Below, one piece after another: positions 26,713-34,057 of a stretch of DNA of 44,665 bases (position 1 is its first letter; every line of letters begins with the position of its first letter). Source of the stretch: Verrucomicrobiota bacterium (lineage in GTDB: Bacteria > Verrucomicrobiota > Verrucomicrobiia > Limisphaerales > JAEYXS01); NCBI GenBank assembly GCA_030834415.1, contig JAURFH010000003.1, positions 1 to 44,665 of the forward strand. The letters run 5' to 3'. The position numbers were made by a program, and so were the translations under genes. Below the pieces are notes generated by a model. That model worked only from the letters and a program-made list of their open reading frames with translations. It ran no database searches and was not told the DNA's origin.

Positions 26713-26729
26713 GGTAAGAGGTCTTACCA
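26712..26729. promoter_or_regulatory. Palindromic operator for the GntR/FadR regulator
   Basis: TGGTAAGA-GG-TCTTACCA is a palindrome with two perfect 8-base arms. TGGT...ACCA half-sites are typical of the FadR/PdhR branch of GntR regulators (family knowledge). It overlaps the regulator's start codon by one base and its predicted -10, an ideal place for autorepression. Confidence 0.72.
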
Positions 26730-26748
26730 CTACCTGCTAAGGCGTCAA
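26721..26748 (-). promoter_or_regulatory. Predicted promoter of the GntR-led array, overlapping the operator
   Basis: On the minus strand TTGACG (26748-26743) is followed after 16 bases by TAAGAC (26726-26721). Transcription would start within a few bases of ATG 26712, and no Shine-Dalgarno is visible, so a leaderless message is possible. The -10 match is weak. Confidence 0.4.
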
Positions 26749-26855
26749 GTCTGGATTGTTGATGAAGGTGAGAGCATTACTCAGGCACGCATTGATTCCA
26801 GCTGTTGATTAGGGCATCGTGGTGATTGAAAAACAAAGGTGATAAAGCATCGTCT

Positions 26856-27341
26856 ATGCAAAAAGTAAACCTGTCCGCCATTCCGGAAACCGAGGACAAA
26901 TCGCCCAAGGGGAAGTATAACTCGTTTTACAAAGGTATCTCGGAGGCTTTGGGCCGGGAGTATGCTTCTACGGACATGCTCAAACGGCATCCGTTTGATC
27001 TGGAATGGAATCGCCTACCACCAGGGGCGACGCATTGCCCGTATCATTTCCACTCGGCGCAGTGGGAGCTTTATTTCGTGCTGTCCGGAGTAGGCACCAT
27101 CCGCGATGAGGAAGGTGTCACGGAGGTCGTCGCGGGGGATGCGTTTCTGTTCAAGCCGGGTGAGGCGCATCAGCTCAGCAACCGGGGCACGGAAGATTTT
27201 GTTTATCTGCTCGTGGCCGACAACCCGATCGGTGAAAGCTGCTACTATCCTGACAGCAACAAGTGGCTCGTAGGCCACAGCACGAAACGGCGCAAGATCG
27301 TGCATGAGCAACCGGCGGAGTATTACGATGGGGAGGAGTAA
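26856..27341 (+). CDS. Cupin-domain protein
   Basis: I use ATG 26856 (161 residues) instead of the track's TTG 26826. A single small cupin barrel is visible: 'RLPPGATHCPYHFHSAQWELYFVLSG' contains the HxH...E metal motif, and 'GDAFLFKPGEAHQLSNRG' contains the second motif with its late His. This is the pattern of mononuclear-metal cupins, which act as dioxygenases, isomerases or sugar-acid binders. The short N-terminus (about 45 residues) and C-terminal tail 'STKRRKIVHEQPAEYYDGEE' are charged and lack a signal, so the protein is cytosolic. It is divergent from the GntR-type gene and shares its intergenic region, and it is followed 2 bases later by the IF2-N-like gene. The substrate is unknown. 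Confidence 0.85.
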   Translation: MQKVNLSAIPETEDKSPKGKYNSFYKGISEALGREYASTDMLKRHPFDLEWNRLPPGATHCPYHFHSAQWELYFVLSGVGTIRDEEGVTEVVAGDAFLFKPGEAHQLSNRGTEDFVYLLVADNPIGESCYYPDSNKWLVGHSTKRRKIVHEQPAEYYDGEE

Positions 27342-27343
27342 GA

Positions 27344-27625
27344 ATGAATAGCGACCGTCATAAAGATATGGCAGCAGCATTCAAACAGGACTCGGACACA
27401 TCCCCATTAGGGGCGAAACCCTCATGGCCCAGAAAGCAAATTCATTTGCCCCAGAAACTGACCGTTACTCAACTGGCTGAAATCTCTGGACTTAAAAGAT
27501 TTCAGATTATCGCTCGGTTGATGGATCTTGGCATCTTTACGAACGTGGACTACGTCATGGATTTCGCTACGGCTGAAAAAGCGATTCGCTATTACAACAT
27601 GACGGCCGAGCTTCAAAAGGAATGA
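27344..27625 (+). CDS. Stand-alone IF2-N-like small protein
   Basis: A 93-residue protein preceded by a strong Shine-Dalgarno (GGGGAGGAG), which also forms the end of the cupin gene, so the two are coupled. The C-terminal half 'LTVTQLAEISGLKRFQIIARLMDLGIFTNV', followed by 'MDFATAEKAIRYY', closely follows the small IF2 N-terminal repeat (PF04760-type: VTV-ELA-----V-EVI-KLM-LG). In translation initiation factor IF-2 this domain sits in front of the G domain. Here there is no G domain, only a basic, disordered-looking N-terminus of about 35 residues. A role in binding RNA, ribosome or DNA is possible, but nothing in the sequence fixes it. Confidence 0.72.
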   Translation: MNSDRHKDMAAAFKQDSDTSPLGAKPSWPRKQIHLPQKLTVTQLAEISGLKRFQIIARLMDLGIFTNVDYVMDFATAEKAIRYYNMTAELQKE

Positions 27626-27631
27626 TTCTCT

Positions 27632-27651
27632 CGCCGGGCCGGAGACCGGCG
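27632..27651. repeat. GC-rich inverted repeat between convergent genes
   Basis: CGCCGG-GCCGGAGA-CCGGCG forms a 6-pair stem; an alternative GCCGG-AGA-CCGGC fold overlaps it. It fills the short gap between the IF2-N-like gene and the convergent GcvH-like gene and is followed by GTTCCCTCTCC. It may be a weak bidirectional terminator or one copy of a dispersed palindromic element. Confidence 0.45.
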
Positions 27652-27660
27652 TTCCCTCTC

Positions 27661-28134
27661 CTACTTAATCTCCGAACCCTGCTGCTTCTCCAGAATCTTA
27701 TCAATCGTCTTGTCCAACAGGTCGCGGTAGGTCTTCACGTCGAGGCAGCGGGTATCGGGTGTGCCTTTCACTTCGTAGAGCCAGCCGGTGCCGAAGGAGT
27801 CTTTGTGGATGAGATTGATCTTTTCCTTGAGCACGGGATTCACACCGAGGAATTCGCCTTCCGCGATGCAGTAGATGTCGGAGATGGCCTTGAACCCCTC
27901 CACCCAGCCGACGATCTGGCCGGGCTTCACGGCGGCACCGGGCTGCACTTCCCACCCGTGATCCACCATCTCACCGAGCATGCGCGTGGCGAACTTCGTG
28001 AGGCCGATGCGCCAGATGCCTTCGCGGTCGGTCTTCGCGATCCAGCAATGTGACGGGCTGTAGAGATACTCCACCGGCATGTGGGTCACGAAGTGTGACC
28101 GTTTGTAGTAGAGTTTGTCGGTGCCCGTATTCAT
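27661..28134 (-). CDS. GcvH-like lipoyl-carrier protein
   Basis: A 157-residue protein with the glycine-cleavage H fold. 'YLYSPSHCWIAKTDREGIWRIGLTKFATRMLG' is the usual N-terminal barrel, and 'VGWVEGFKAISDIYCIAEGEFLGVNP' is the lipoyl hairpin with K82 at the lipoylation position. 'FGTGWLYEVKG' ends the barrel. True GcvH carries the aminomethyl group between the P and T proteins; here gcvP and gcvT are not adjacent. The N-terminal 15 residues and C-terminal helical tail ('YRDLLDKTIDKILEKQ') extend the standard 125-130 residue length. It is divergent from a cysteine desulfurase gene with 154 bases between. A carrier function in another lipoate-dependent process is possible, as is a second gcvH. 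Confidence 0.85.
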   Translation of the reverse strand: MNTGTDKLYYKRSHFVTHMPVEYLYSPSHCWIAKTDREGIWRIGLTKFATRMLGEMVDHGWEVQPGAAVKPGQIVGWVEGFKAISDIYCIAEGEFLGVNPVLKEKINLIHKDSFGTGWLYEVKGTPDTRCLDVKTYRDLLDKTIDKILEKQQGSEIK

Positions 28135-28288
28135 GTGTCGTGTCGCGCAAAGGATGGGAACGAAGGGACGTTTGGCAAGCCTGTTAAGAGATTATCCGGA
28201 AAAACCTTCTTTAATCGTCATGCAATCGTAGAAGAATTGCGCAGTGACGCGGCGGACGGCTTGCGCTATCTAAGGCGCTGAACAAGAC

Positions 28289-29419
28289 GTGATCTACTTC
28301 GACCATAACGCGACGACACCTCTGAGCGCGACGGCCCGGGAAGCCTGGCTGCGCGCGAGCGAGGAGTTCATCGGCAATCCCTCGAGCCCACATCGCCTCG
28401 GCAGCCGTGCGGACCGGGCCTTGACGGAAGCGCGTGAGGAACTGGCGGCTATCCTGGGCTGCGATGCGTTGGATATCGTGTGGACCTCAGGCGCAACGGA
28501 GTCAAACAACCTGGTGCTGCATCACATCGCCCAGACTCTTCCGGAGTGTGCGGAGGTATGGGTATCTGCCATCGAGCATCCGTGTGTGCTGGCCGCTGCG
28601 CAGAAGTGGTTACCCGGAAGAGATAGCCTCATCCCGGTGACGCGCGAGGGCATGGTGGATAGTGGATGGATACGAAGCGAACTGGCCAAGACGCGCCCGG
28701 CACTCATCGCCATGATGGCGGCGAATAACGAAACCGGCATCCTGCAACCTTGGCGCGAAGTATCTGAGATGTGTCGCGATGCGGGCGTACCATTCTTTTG
28801 CGATGCCGCGCAGTGGCTGGGAAAATTGCCGGGCAAGGGTCTCGGTGAAGGCGATTTTGTCAGTGGATGCGCGCATAAGTTTGGCGGACCGAAGGGCGTC
28901 GGCTTCTTGAAATGCCCGGGCAAAGGGAAGGTTCATCCCTTGATCGTAGGCGGACCGCAAGAAGAGGAACGCCGCGCGGGCACGGAGAATGTGGCGGGCG
29001 TGATCGCGATGATGGCCGCGCTGCGCGAGCGCGAGGCAGCCCTGTCACGCGGCGAGCATATCGCATTGCATAATGCCAAGTTGGCGTTTGAAGCAGAGCT
29101 GCTGAAAGCCTTGCCGGGCAGTGAAATCGTCGGCGCAGGACAGGAAAGGCTCTGGAATACGGTCTCAGCACTGATGCCAGAGGCGGATTGCCAGCAGCGC
29201 TGGGTGGTGAAATTGGATAAAGCTGGTTTTGCAGTATCCACGGGGTCGGCGTGTTCGAGCGGAAAGGAGGTAGCCTCTCATGTCCTGACTGCACAAGGCT
29301 ACGGGCCGTCCGCCTCTAGCCGCGCTTTGCGTTTTAGCGGCGGCTGGGAAACTTCTCCAGAGGCTTGGAAAGCACTGAATGTCGCTCTGGGATTAGTCCA
29401 TTCCGGGATGAAATCTTGA
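28289..29419 (+). CDS. Cysteine desulfurase, NifS/IscS family
   Basis: A 376-residue PLP enzyme (GTG start) that takes sulfur from cysteine to form a protein persulfide for Fe-S clusters or thio-cofactors. Visible motifs: 'YFDHNATTPLS' at the start, 'WTSGATESNNLVL' (phosphate binding), 'AIEHPCVL', 'AANNETGILQP', K197 in 'SGCAHKFGGPKGVG' as the PLP-binding Lys, 'RAGTENVAGVIAM', and C322 in 'STGSACSSGKEVASHVL' as the sulfur-carrying Cys. The short Cys loop and overall length fit the NifS/IscS group rather than SufS. No iscU, iscA or thiI gene is next to it. The divergent GcvH-like gene is interesting because lipoyl synthesis also needs sulfur, but a direct link is inference. Confidence 0.93.
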   Translation: MIYFDHNATTPLSATAREAWLRASEEFIGNPSSPHRLGSRADRALTEAREELAAILGCDALDIVWTSGATESNNLVLHHIAQTLPECAEVWVSAIEHPCVLAAAQKWLPGRDSLIPVTREGMVDSGWIRSELAKTRPALIAMMAANNETGILQPWREVSEMCRDAGVPFFCDAAQWLGKLPGKGLGEGDFVSGCAHKFGGPKGVGFLKCPGKGKVHPLIVGGPQEEERRAGTENVAGVIAMMAALREREAALSRGEHIALHNAKLAFEAELLKALPGSEIVGAGQERLWNTVSALMPEADCQQRWVVKLDKAGFAVSTGSACSSGKEVASHVLTAQGYGPSASSRALRFSGGWETSPEAWKALNVALGLVHSGMKS

Positions 29420-29589
29420 GCGAAAAGGGCTTTTTCAGGGTGAAAAATAGCCATTTCTTGCCAAAAGACCGCTTTAAAAACAGGTTTTTCGGTAAAGTTA
29501 GCAAAACCAGTTGACGCGACTCGCCCGCCCTGTTTTCCTCCTGACCCTAAGGCGTACCCAGTTTTTCAGACAGAACCTAAATTAGGTCC

Positions 29590-29991
29590 ATGCAGACGCA
29601 GTCAAACAGTTCCAACCGGCCGTTGGTCTTCATCGTAGATGATGAACCGATGATTGGAGAGCTCATCAGCTCGTATCTGCGGGTGGAGGGCCTGCGAGTG
29701 GAGTTCTTCGATCAGCCGCTAGTGGCTTTGGCCGCCTTCGAGCAAGCCAATCCCAAACCAGCCGTCCTGCTGACGGATTATCAGATGCCGGATATGAGCG
29801 GACTGGAGCTGATCCAAGCCTGCCGCGCTCTGTATCCCGACCTGAAAACCATCTCCATCAGCGGGACCATGACGGATTCGGACATGGAAGAAGCTGGTAT
29901 TGCCCCCGACCGCCTCGTCCGCAAGCCCTTCGCCCCGTCTGACTTGCTCCAGCCCATCCGCGAGTTGTTGGGGTTGGTTCTGGTCAAGTAA
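29590..29991 (+). CDS. Single-domain response regulator (receiver only)
   Basis: A 133-residue CheY-like receiver with no output domain. The phosphorylation site is D63 in 'VLLTDYQMPDMSG'; D17-D18 ('FIVDDEP') bind Mg; S91 ('ISISGT') and K112 ('VRKPFAPSDLL') complete the active site. Such proteins act by docking to a partner, for example in phosphorelays or motility control. No histidine kinase is adjacent, so the partner is elsewhere. It is flanked by 170 and 116 bases of non-coding sequence and looks monocistronic. The region upstream is AT-rich with several short A/T tracts but no convincing promoter match. Confidence 0.93.
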   Translation: MQTQSNSSNRPLVFIVDDEPMIGELISSYLRVEGLRVEFFDQPLVALAAFEQANPKPAVLLTDYQMPDMSGLELIQACRALYPDLKTISISGTMTDSDMEEAGIAPDRLVRKPFAPSDLLQPIRELLGLVLVK

Positions 29992-30107
29992 GCTGACGAT
30001 TCCCCAAGCGTTTCTCCCCTTTTGGACAGTCATCTCCCGCTTGCACGGCATACTTGCCCCCGCCCTGCTAAGTTGCTAGCGTCTCCGTTCCTTTTGATAG
30101 GGTTGCG

Positions 30108-32939
30108 ATGGACTACAAGAATACGTTGAACTTGCCGCAGACGGACTTCTCCATGAAGGCCGATCTGGTGACGCGCGAACCGGAACGCCTGAAAGCCTGG
30201 CAACAAGCCGGGCTCTACGGCCAAATCCAGGCCCGTTGCGCTGGTGCGCCGAAATTTGTGCTGCATGATGGACCGCCCTTCGCCAATGGCGATGTGCACA
30301 TCGGCACCGCGCTCAACAAGATCCTGAAGGACATCATCATCAAACAGCGTACGTTGACGGGATTTGATGCGCCGTATGTGCCGGGCTGGGACTGCCATGG
30401 TCTGCCCATCGAGGCCAAGGTAACGCAGGAACTCCGCAAGGCCGGCAATGATACCGCTGACGCCGCCACCATCCGGACGGCGTGCGATACCTACGCGCGC
30501 AAATACATCGATCTGCAGCGTTCGCAATTCAAGCGCCTCGGTGTGTTCGGTGATTGGGAGAATCCCTACCTCACTCTGAACAAGGAATACGAGGCGGCGG
30601 AGCTGGGTCTCTTTGCCGATATCGTAGCGCAAGGATTTGTGTATCGCGGCAAGAAGCCGGTGTATTGGAGCATCCCTTACAAGACCGCGCTCGCGGAGGC
30701 GGAAGTGGAATACAACGACCACGTGAGCCAGTCTGTGTATGTGAAGTTCCCGGTGGTCGGTGAGCCGGGCTTGAACCTGCTCATCTGGACGACCACGCCG
30801 TGGACGCTGCCCGCAAACCTCGCGGTGGCTTACAATCCGAAACTCATTTACTCCCTCGTGCAGGCGGATGGTGCCGGCTATATCGTGTGTGATGCGCTTC
30901 TCTCCACCGTCGCCTCCAAGTGCGGCTGGAGCAACTGGACCATCGCGCGCACGATGAGTGAGAGCGACTTTGCGTCGATGGAGTATCAGCATCCTTTCTG
31001 CGCGCGCACCGGCAAGCTGTATCCGGCGGACTTCGTGGAAGACACGGCTGGTACCGGCTTCGTGCATATCGCACCCGGCCACGGCACAGAGGATTACAAC
31101 CTTGGCCGCAGTCTGGGTCTGCCAGTGTATTCCCCCGTGGATGATAACGGCTGCCTGGCGCACACGAATGATTTGCCCGCCGAGCAACAAATGCCTGCCG
31201 AACTCATCGGCCTCTCTACGTTGGAGAAGCATGGTGAGAGCGATGCGAATCGCGGCGTACTGCATATTCTGCGCGTGGGCAAATACCTCGCGCATGAGGA
31301 GAAATACCACCACAGCTACCCGCATTGCTGGCGCAGCAAGACGCCAATCATCTTCCGCGCGATGGACCAGTGGTTCATCAAGATCGATCATGAGGTCGGG
31401 ACTGAAGGGAAAACCTTCCGCCAACAAGCGCTCGCCGAGATCGATAATGTCGCGTGGGTGCCCGATTGGGGCGTCAATCGTATCAAGGGCGCAGTGCAAT
31501 CACGTCCGGACTGGTGCATCTCGCGTCAGCGCACATGGGGCGTGCCGATCCCGGCATTCTACGATGCGGAGAAGAATCCCATCCTCGATCCAGTAGTGAT
31601 CCGTAATGTCGCCACCTTGGTGAAAGAGCATGGCTCGAACGTATGGTTTGAAAAATCCGCTGAGGAACTCTGGGCTTTGGTGAAGCCAGCCGATTGGCAA
31701 GGCGCCGATGCGACTGGCAAATCGAACGACACGCTCGATGTGTGGATCGATTCCGGTTCGTCCTCACGCGCGGTCATCGCGGCGCGCGAAGAATTGCGTG
31801 GCAAAGGTGACAAGCCGTTCCAGGCGGATGTGTATCTCGAAGGTTCGGATCAGCATCGCGGCTGGTTCCAGTCCTCTTTGTTGCTCTCGCTCGCGGGCAA
31901 TGGTGCCGCGCCCTACAAGACCGTGCTCACGCATGGCTTCATGGTGGATGCTGATCGTGAGAAGATCTCCAAGAGCAAGCAGGGCGGCTATGAGAAACCC
32001 CAGACCGCCGATGCTTACGTGAAGCAATGGGGTGCGGATGTGGTGCGTCTGTGGGTATCCTCGCAGGATTACCGCAGTGATATCGTGGTCAGCGAAGAGC
32101 GGATCAAGAAAGTTGCCGAGACGTATCGCGGTATCCGCAACTGCCTGCGCTACCAGCTCTCCAATCTGTTCGATTTCAATCCGGCCGCGGATGCCGTTGC
32201 CGATGACCAGCTCACCGGCCTGGACCGCTGGGTGCTCGGTGAGTTCGCGAAGCTGGAGGAGGCTGTGCAAGCCGCTTACAGTGCGTATGAATTCCATGTC
32301 GTTTATCAGAAGCTGAGCCAGTTCGTAGCGGTGGAGCTTTCCTCCATCTACCACGACGTCATCAAAGACCGGCTCTACACGGACCCGGCAAATTCAAACC
32401 GCCGTCGCTCCAGCCAGACCGCGCTCCATCGCATCGTGAGCGGCCTGTGCCAGATGCTCGCGCCGCTGCTCGCCTACACGGCGGATGAGGCGTGGGAATT
32501 CATCCCGGGCAACAAAGGCACTTCGGTGCACGCTTCGGATTGGAAGCCTACGAGCTTTGCCCGCACAGAAGCCGAACAGGAAGCTTGGAAAACCTTGTTC
32601 GCCCTGCGCGTGGAAGCGTTGCCGGAACTCGAGAAGGCGCGCCAATCCAAGTTGATCGGTAAAGCGCTGGAAGCAAATCTGACGGTCACCGGCAAGCCCG
32701 AGTCACTAAAGGCGGCGCAGGAGAATGAAGCGGATTTCCGCGAACTACTGAACGTCTCGCAACTCACCTTTGCCACCAGTGAAGCCGAGCAAATCAGCTA
32801 CACCGTGAGCAAAGCTTCCGGCGAGAAATGCGAACGCTGCTGGCACTGGGAAAATGACATCGGCCAAAACGCAGAACACACGACCTTGTGCGGACGCTGC
32901 GTGGAGGCGGTGAAGGTATCCTTGGCGGGCAAGGCGTAG
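30108..32939 (+). CDS. ileS: Isoleucyl-tRNA synthetase
   Basis: A 943-residue class I synthetase that charges tRNA-Ile. The ATP site is 'PPFANGDVHIGTALNK' (residues 56-71; the HIGH box reads HIGT), followed by 'YVPGWDCHGLPIEAKV'. The CP1 editing domain includes 'IWTTTPWTLPANLAV' and 'GTGFVHIAPGHGTEDY'. The second signature is KISKS at 619-623 ('DREKISKSKQGG'). The C-terminal zinc finger is C-x2-C...C-x2-C ('CERCWHW' and 'LCGRCVEAV'). Length and order match bacterial type-1 IleRS (about 940 residues, as in E. coli). The ATG at 30108 begins the standard 'YKNTLNLPQTDFSMKADL'. A long antisense ORF opposite its first half is treated as a shadow. The small membrane-protein gene follows 51 bases later. 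Confidence 0.97.
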   Translation: MDYKNTLNLPQTDFSMKADLVTREPERLKAWQQAGLYGQIQARCAGAPKFVLHDGPPFANGDVHIGTALNKILKDIIIKQRTLTGFDAPYVPGWDCHGLPIEAKVTQELRKAGNDTADAATIRTACDTYARKYIDLQRSQFKRLGVFGDWENPYLTLNKEYEAAELGLFADIVAQGFVYRGKKPVYWSIPYKTALAEAEVEYNDHVSQSVYVKFPVVGEPGLNLLIWTTTPWTLPANLAVAYNPKLIYSLVQADGAGYIVCDALLSTVASKCGWSNWTIARTMSESDFASMEYQHPFCARTGKLYPADFVEDTAGTGFVHIAPGHGTEDYNLGRSLGLPVYSPVDDNGCLAHTNDLPAEQQMPAELIGLSTLEKHGESDANRGVLHILRVGKYLAHEEKYHHSYPHCWRSKTPIIFRAMDQWFIKIDHEVGTEGKTFRQQALAEIDNVAWVPDWGVNRIKGAVQSRPDWCISRQRTWGVPIPAFYDAEKNPILDPVVIRNVATLVKEHGSNVWFEKSAEELWALVKPADWQGADATGKSNDTLDVWIDSGSSSRAVIAAREELRGKGDKPFQADVYLEGSDQHRGWFQSSLLLSLAGNGAAPYKTVLTHGFMVDADREKISKSKQGGYEKPQTADAYVKQWGADVVRLWVSSQDYRSDIVVSEERIKKVAETYRGIRNCLRYQLSNLFDFNPAADAVADDQLTGLDRWVLGEFAKLEEAVQAAYSAYEFHVVYQKLSQFVAVELSSIYHDVIKDRLYTDPANSNRRRSSQTALHRIVSGLCQMLAPLLAYTADEAWEFIPGNKGTSVHASDWKPTSFARTEAEQEAWKTLFALRVEALPELEKARQSKLIGKALEANLTVTGKPESLKAAQENEADFRELLNVSQLTFATSEAEQISYTVSKASGEKCERCWHWENDIGQNAEHTTLCGRCVEAVKVSLAGKA

Positions 32940-32990
32940 CATTTCCTCGGCAAAGATAGCAGCTTGTGCTAAACTAAGCGCAACGAAACT

Positions 32991-33437
32991 GTGAAAGAAT
33001 TCATACAACGCTGGTTGATCACCACGGTAGCTGTGCTCGTGGCGGCGCATATCATTCCCGGCATCGGCTATGACCGCGTGACGGATCTGGTAGTCGCCTC
33101 TTTGCTGCTGGGCGTTTTGAATGCCATCGCGCGGCCCATTCTCATGGTGCTTTCGCTGCCGTTGGTCATCCTCACGCTGGGCTTGTTCCTATTGGTCATC
33201 AATGCCCTGTTGCTCTCCTTCGTCGGCTGGCTGGTGAAAGGCTTTCACGTAGGTGGGTTCTGGTCGGCCTTTTTCGGAGCCCTGGTCATCAGTATCGTGG
33301 GCGTGATCCTGAATACTTTGACCGGCACGGGGAATTCCCGAGTGAAGGTGAACAGCCAGACCAATCAGGGTCAACCACAGCAACGCCGTCGGGATGATGA
33401 TGACAAGGGCGGTGGCGGCCCCATCATCGATGTCTAA
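32991..33437 (+). CDS. Four-helix membrane protein, YvlD/phage-holin-4 superfamily
   Basis: A 148-residue inner-membrane protein (GTG start). Four hydrophobic helices lie at about residues 7-22, 31-47, 50-80 and 92-108, with the family block 'GVLNAIARPILMVLSLPLVILTLGLF' and 'INALLLSFVGWLVKGFHV'. This is the pattern of the widespread YvlD/'4-TMS phage holin superfamily IV' proteins, which despite the name are usually chromosomal and of unknown function, sometimes linked with envelope stress. The last 40 residues are a polar Gln/Arg/Asp/Gly tail ('QQRRRDDDDKGGGG'), likely cytosolic. It lies 51 bases downstream of ileS and is convergent with trmB, with no sign of prophage nearby. Confidence 0.88.
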   Translation: MKEFIQRWLITTVAVLVAAHIIPGIGYDRVTDLVVASLLLGVLNAIARPILMVLSLPLVILTLGLFLLVINALLLSFVGWLVKGFHVGGFWSAFFGALVISIVGVILNTLTGTGNSRVKVNSQTNQGQPQQRRRDDDDKGGGGPIIDV

Positions 33438-33444
33438 GCGGTTT

Positions 33445-33462
33445 CCTACCGCTTCCGGTAGG
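33445..33462. terminator. Hairpin between convergent membrane-protein and trmB genes
   Basis: CCTACCG-CTTC-CGGTAGG is a perfect 7-pair stem with a tetraloop. It falls on the last codons and stop of trmB and 8 bases after the stop of the convergent gene. There is no clear T tract on either side, so termination is possible but unproven. Confidence 0.35.
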
Positions 33463-34057
33463 CGGCGTAATTCGTCGGGATACCCTTCGCGTTGAACTCG
33501 CGCTCGAAATCCGTTTTGACGGCGCTCAACTCTTCCGGAGTCTCCACCTTCTCAAACTTCTGGTTCGCATCGAACACCGTCACCATCTGTTCGAAATAGT
33601 CCGTATCATCCGTGCGCAAGTAAACGATGCCCCGGTCTTTCAAAGCCCGGTGGGCCAGCTCGGTAAAGCGCTCGTTCACCAAGCGGTGACGGCGATGCTT
33701 CTTCTTCGGCCACGGGTCCGCGAAGTAGATATGGATGATATCCACAGAGCCAGCCGGGAGGAGATACTCGGTGAAATAAGCGCCCTCGATGCGTAAGCCA
33801 CGGAGGTTTTTTAAACCCATGCGCAGCGCCTTGCGCTCTACCTTCTTGAGCCGTCCGTAGAGGCGTTCCACGCCCAAGAAATTATGTTCCGGATGCAAGG
33901 CGGCGTAATTCACCAGGAAAGAGCCATCACCAGCGCCGATCTCGACTTCCAGCGGTTGGGGCGTACTGAATATCTGATCGATCTTCAAAGGTTCGAAGAA
34001 CGATTGCGGACGGAAAAGCAGACTGGGGGCCGGAGCGGCGGTCGGAGACTGGCTCAT
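33446..34057 (-). CDS. trmB: tRNA (guanine-N7)-methyltransferase
   Basis: A 203-residue SAM-dependent enzyme that makes m7G46 in the variable loop of tRNA. SAM-binding motif I is 'LEVEIGAGDGSFLVNYA'. The family-specific 'IYFADPWPKKKHRRHRLVNERF' carries the catalytic Asp and basic tRNA-binding residues, and the C-terminal 'TDFEREFNAKGIPTNYAAYRK' matches the TrmB end. The length is typical for a compact TrmB. Its ATG overlaps the TGA of the upstream FIST-domain gene (ATGA), so the two are cotranscribed and probably translationally coupled. It is convergent with the YvlD-like gene with an 8-base gap. Confidence 0.95.
   Translation of the reverse strand: MSQSPTAAPAPSLLFRPQSFFEPLKIDQIFSTPQPLEVEIGAGDGSFLVNYAALHPEHNFLGVERLYGRLKKVERKALRMGLKNLRGLRIEGAYFTEYLLPAGSVDIIHIYFADPWPKKKHRRHRLVNERFTELAHRALKDRGIVYLRTDDTDYFEQMVTVFDANQKFEKVETPEELSAVKTDFEREFNAKGIPTNYAAYRKR

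Noticed and set aside
29420-29589. A/T tracts after the cysteine desulfurase gene as a terminator or promoter
   Set aside because: Short A and T runs can pair only weakly (for example AAAAG-GGC-TTTT), and TTGACG at about 29511 has no acceptable -10 at the right distance.
30030-31499. A 489-residue open frame on the minus strand opposite ileS
   Set aside because: ileS on the plus strand is unmistakable. The antisense frame has no domain, signal or membrane pattern and is rich in His, Arg and Gly, as expected for the shadow of a high-GC gene.
32991-33437. Prophage remnant suggested by the 'phage holin' family name
   Set aside because: This superfamily is mostly chromosomal and no other phage gene, integrase or attachment repeat is nearby.
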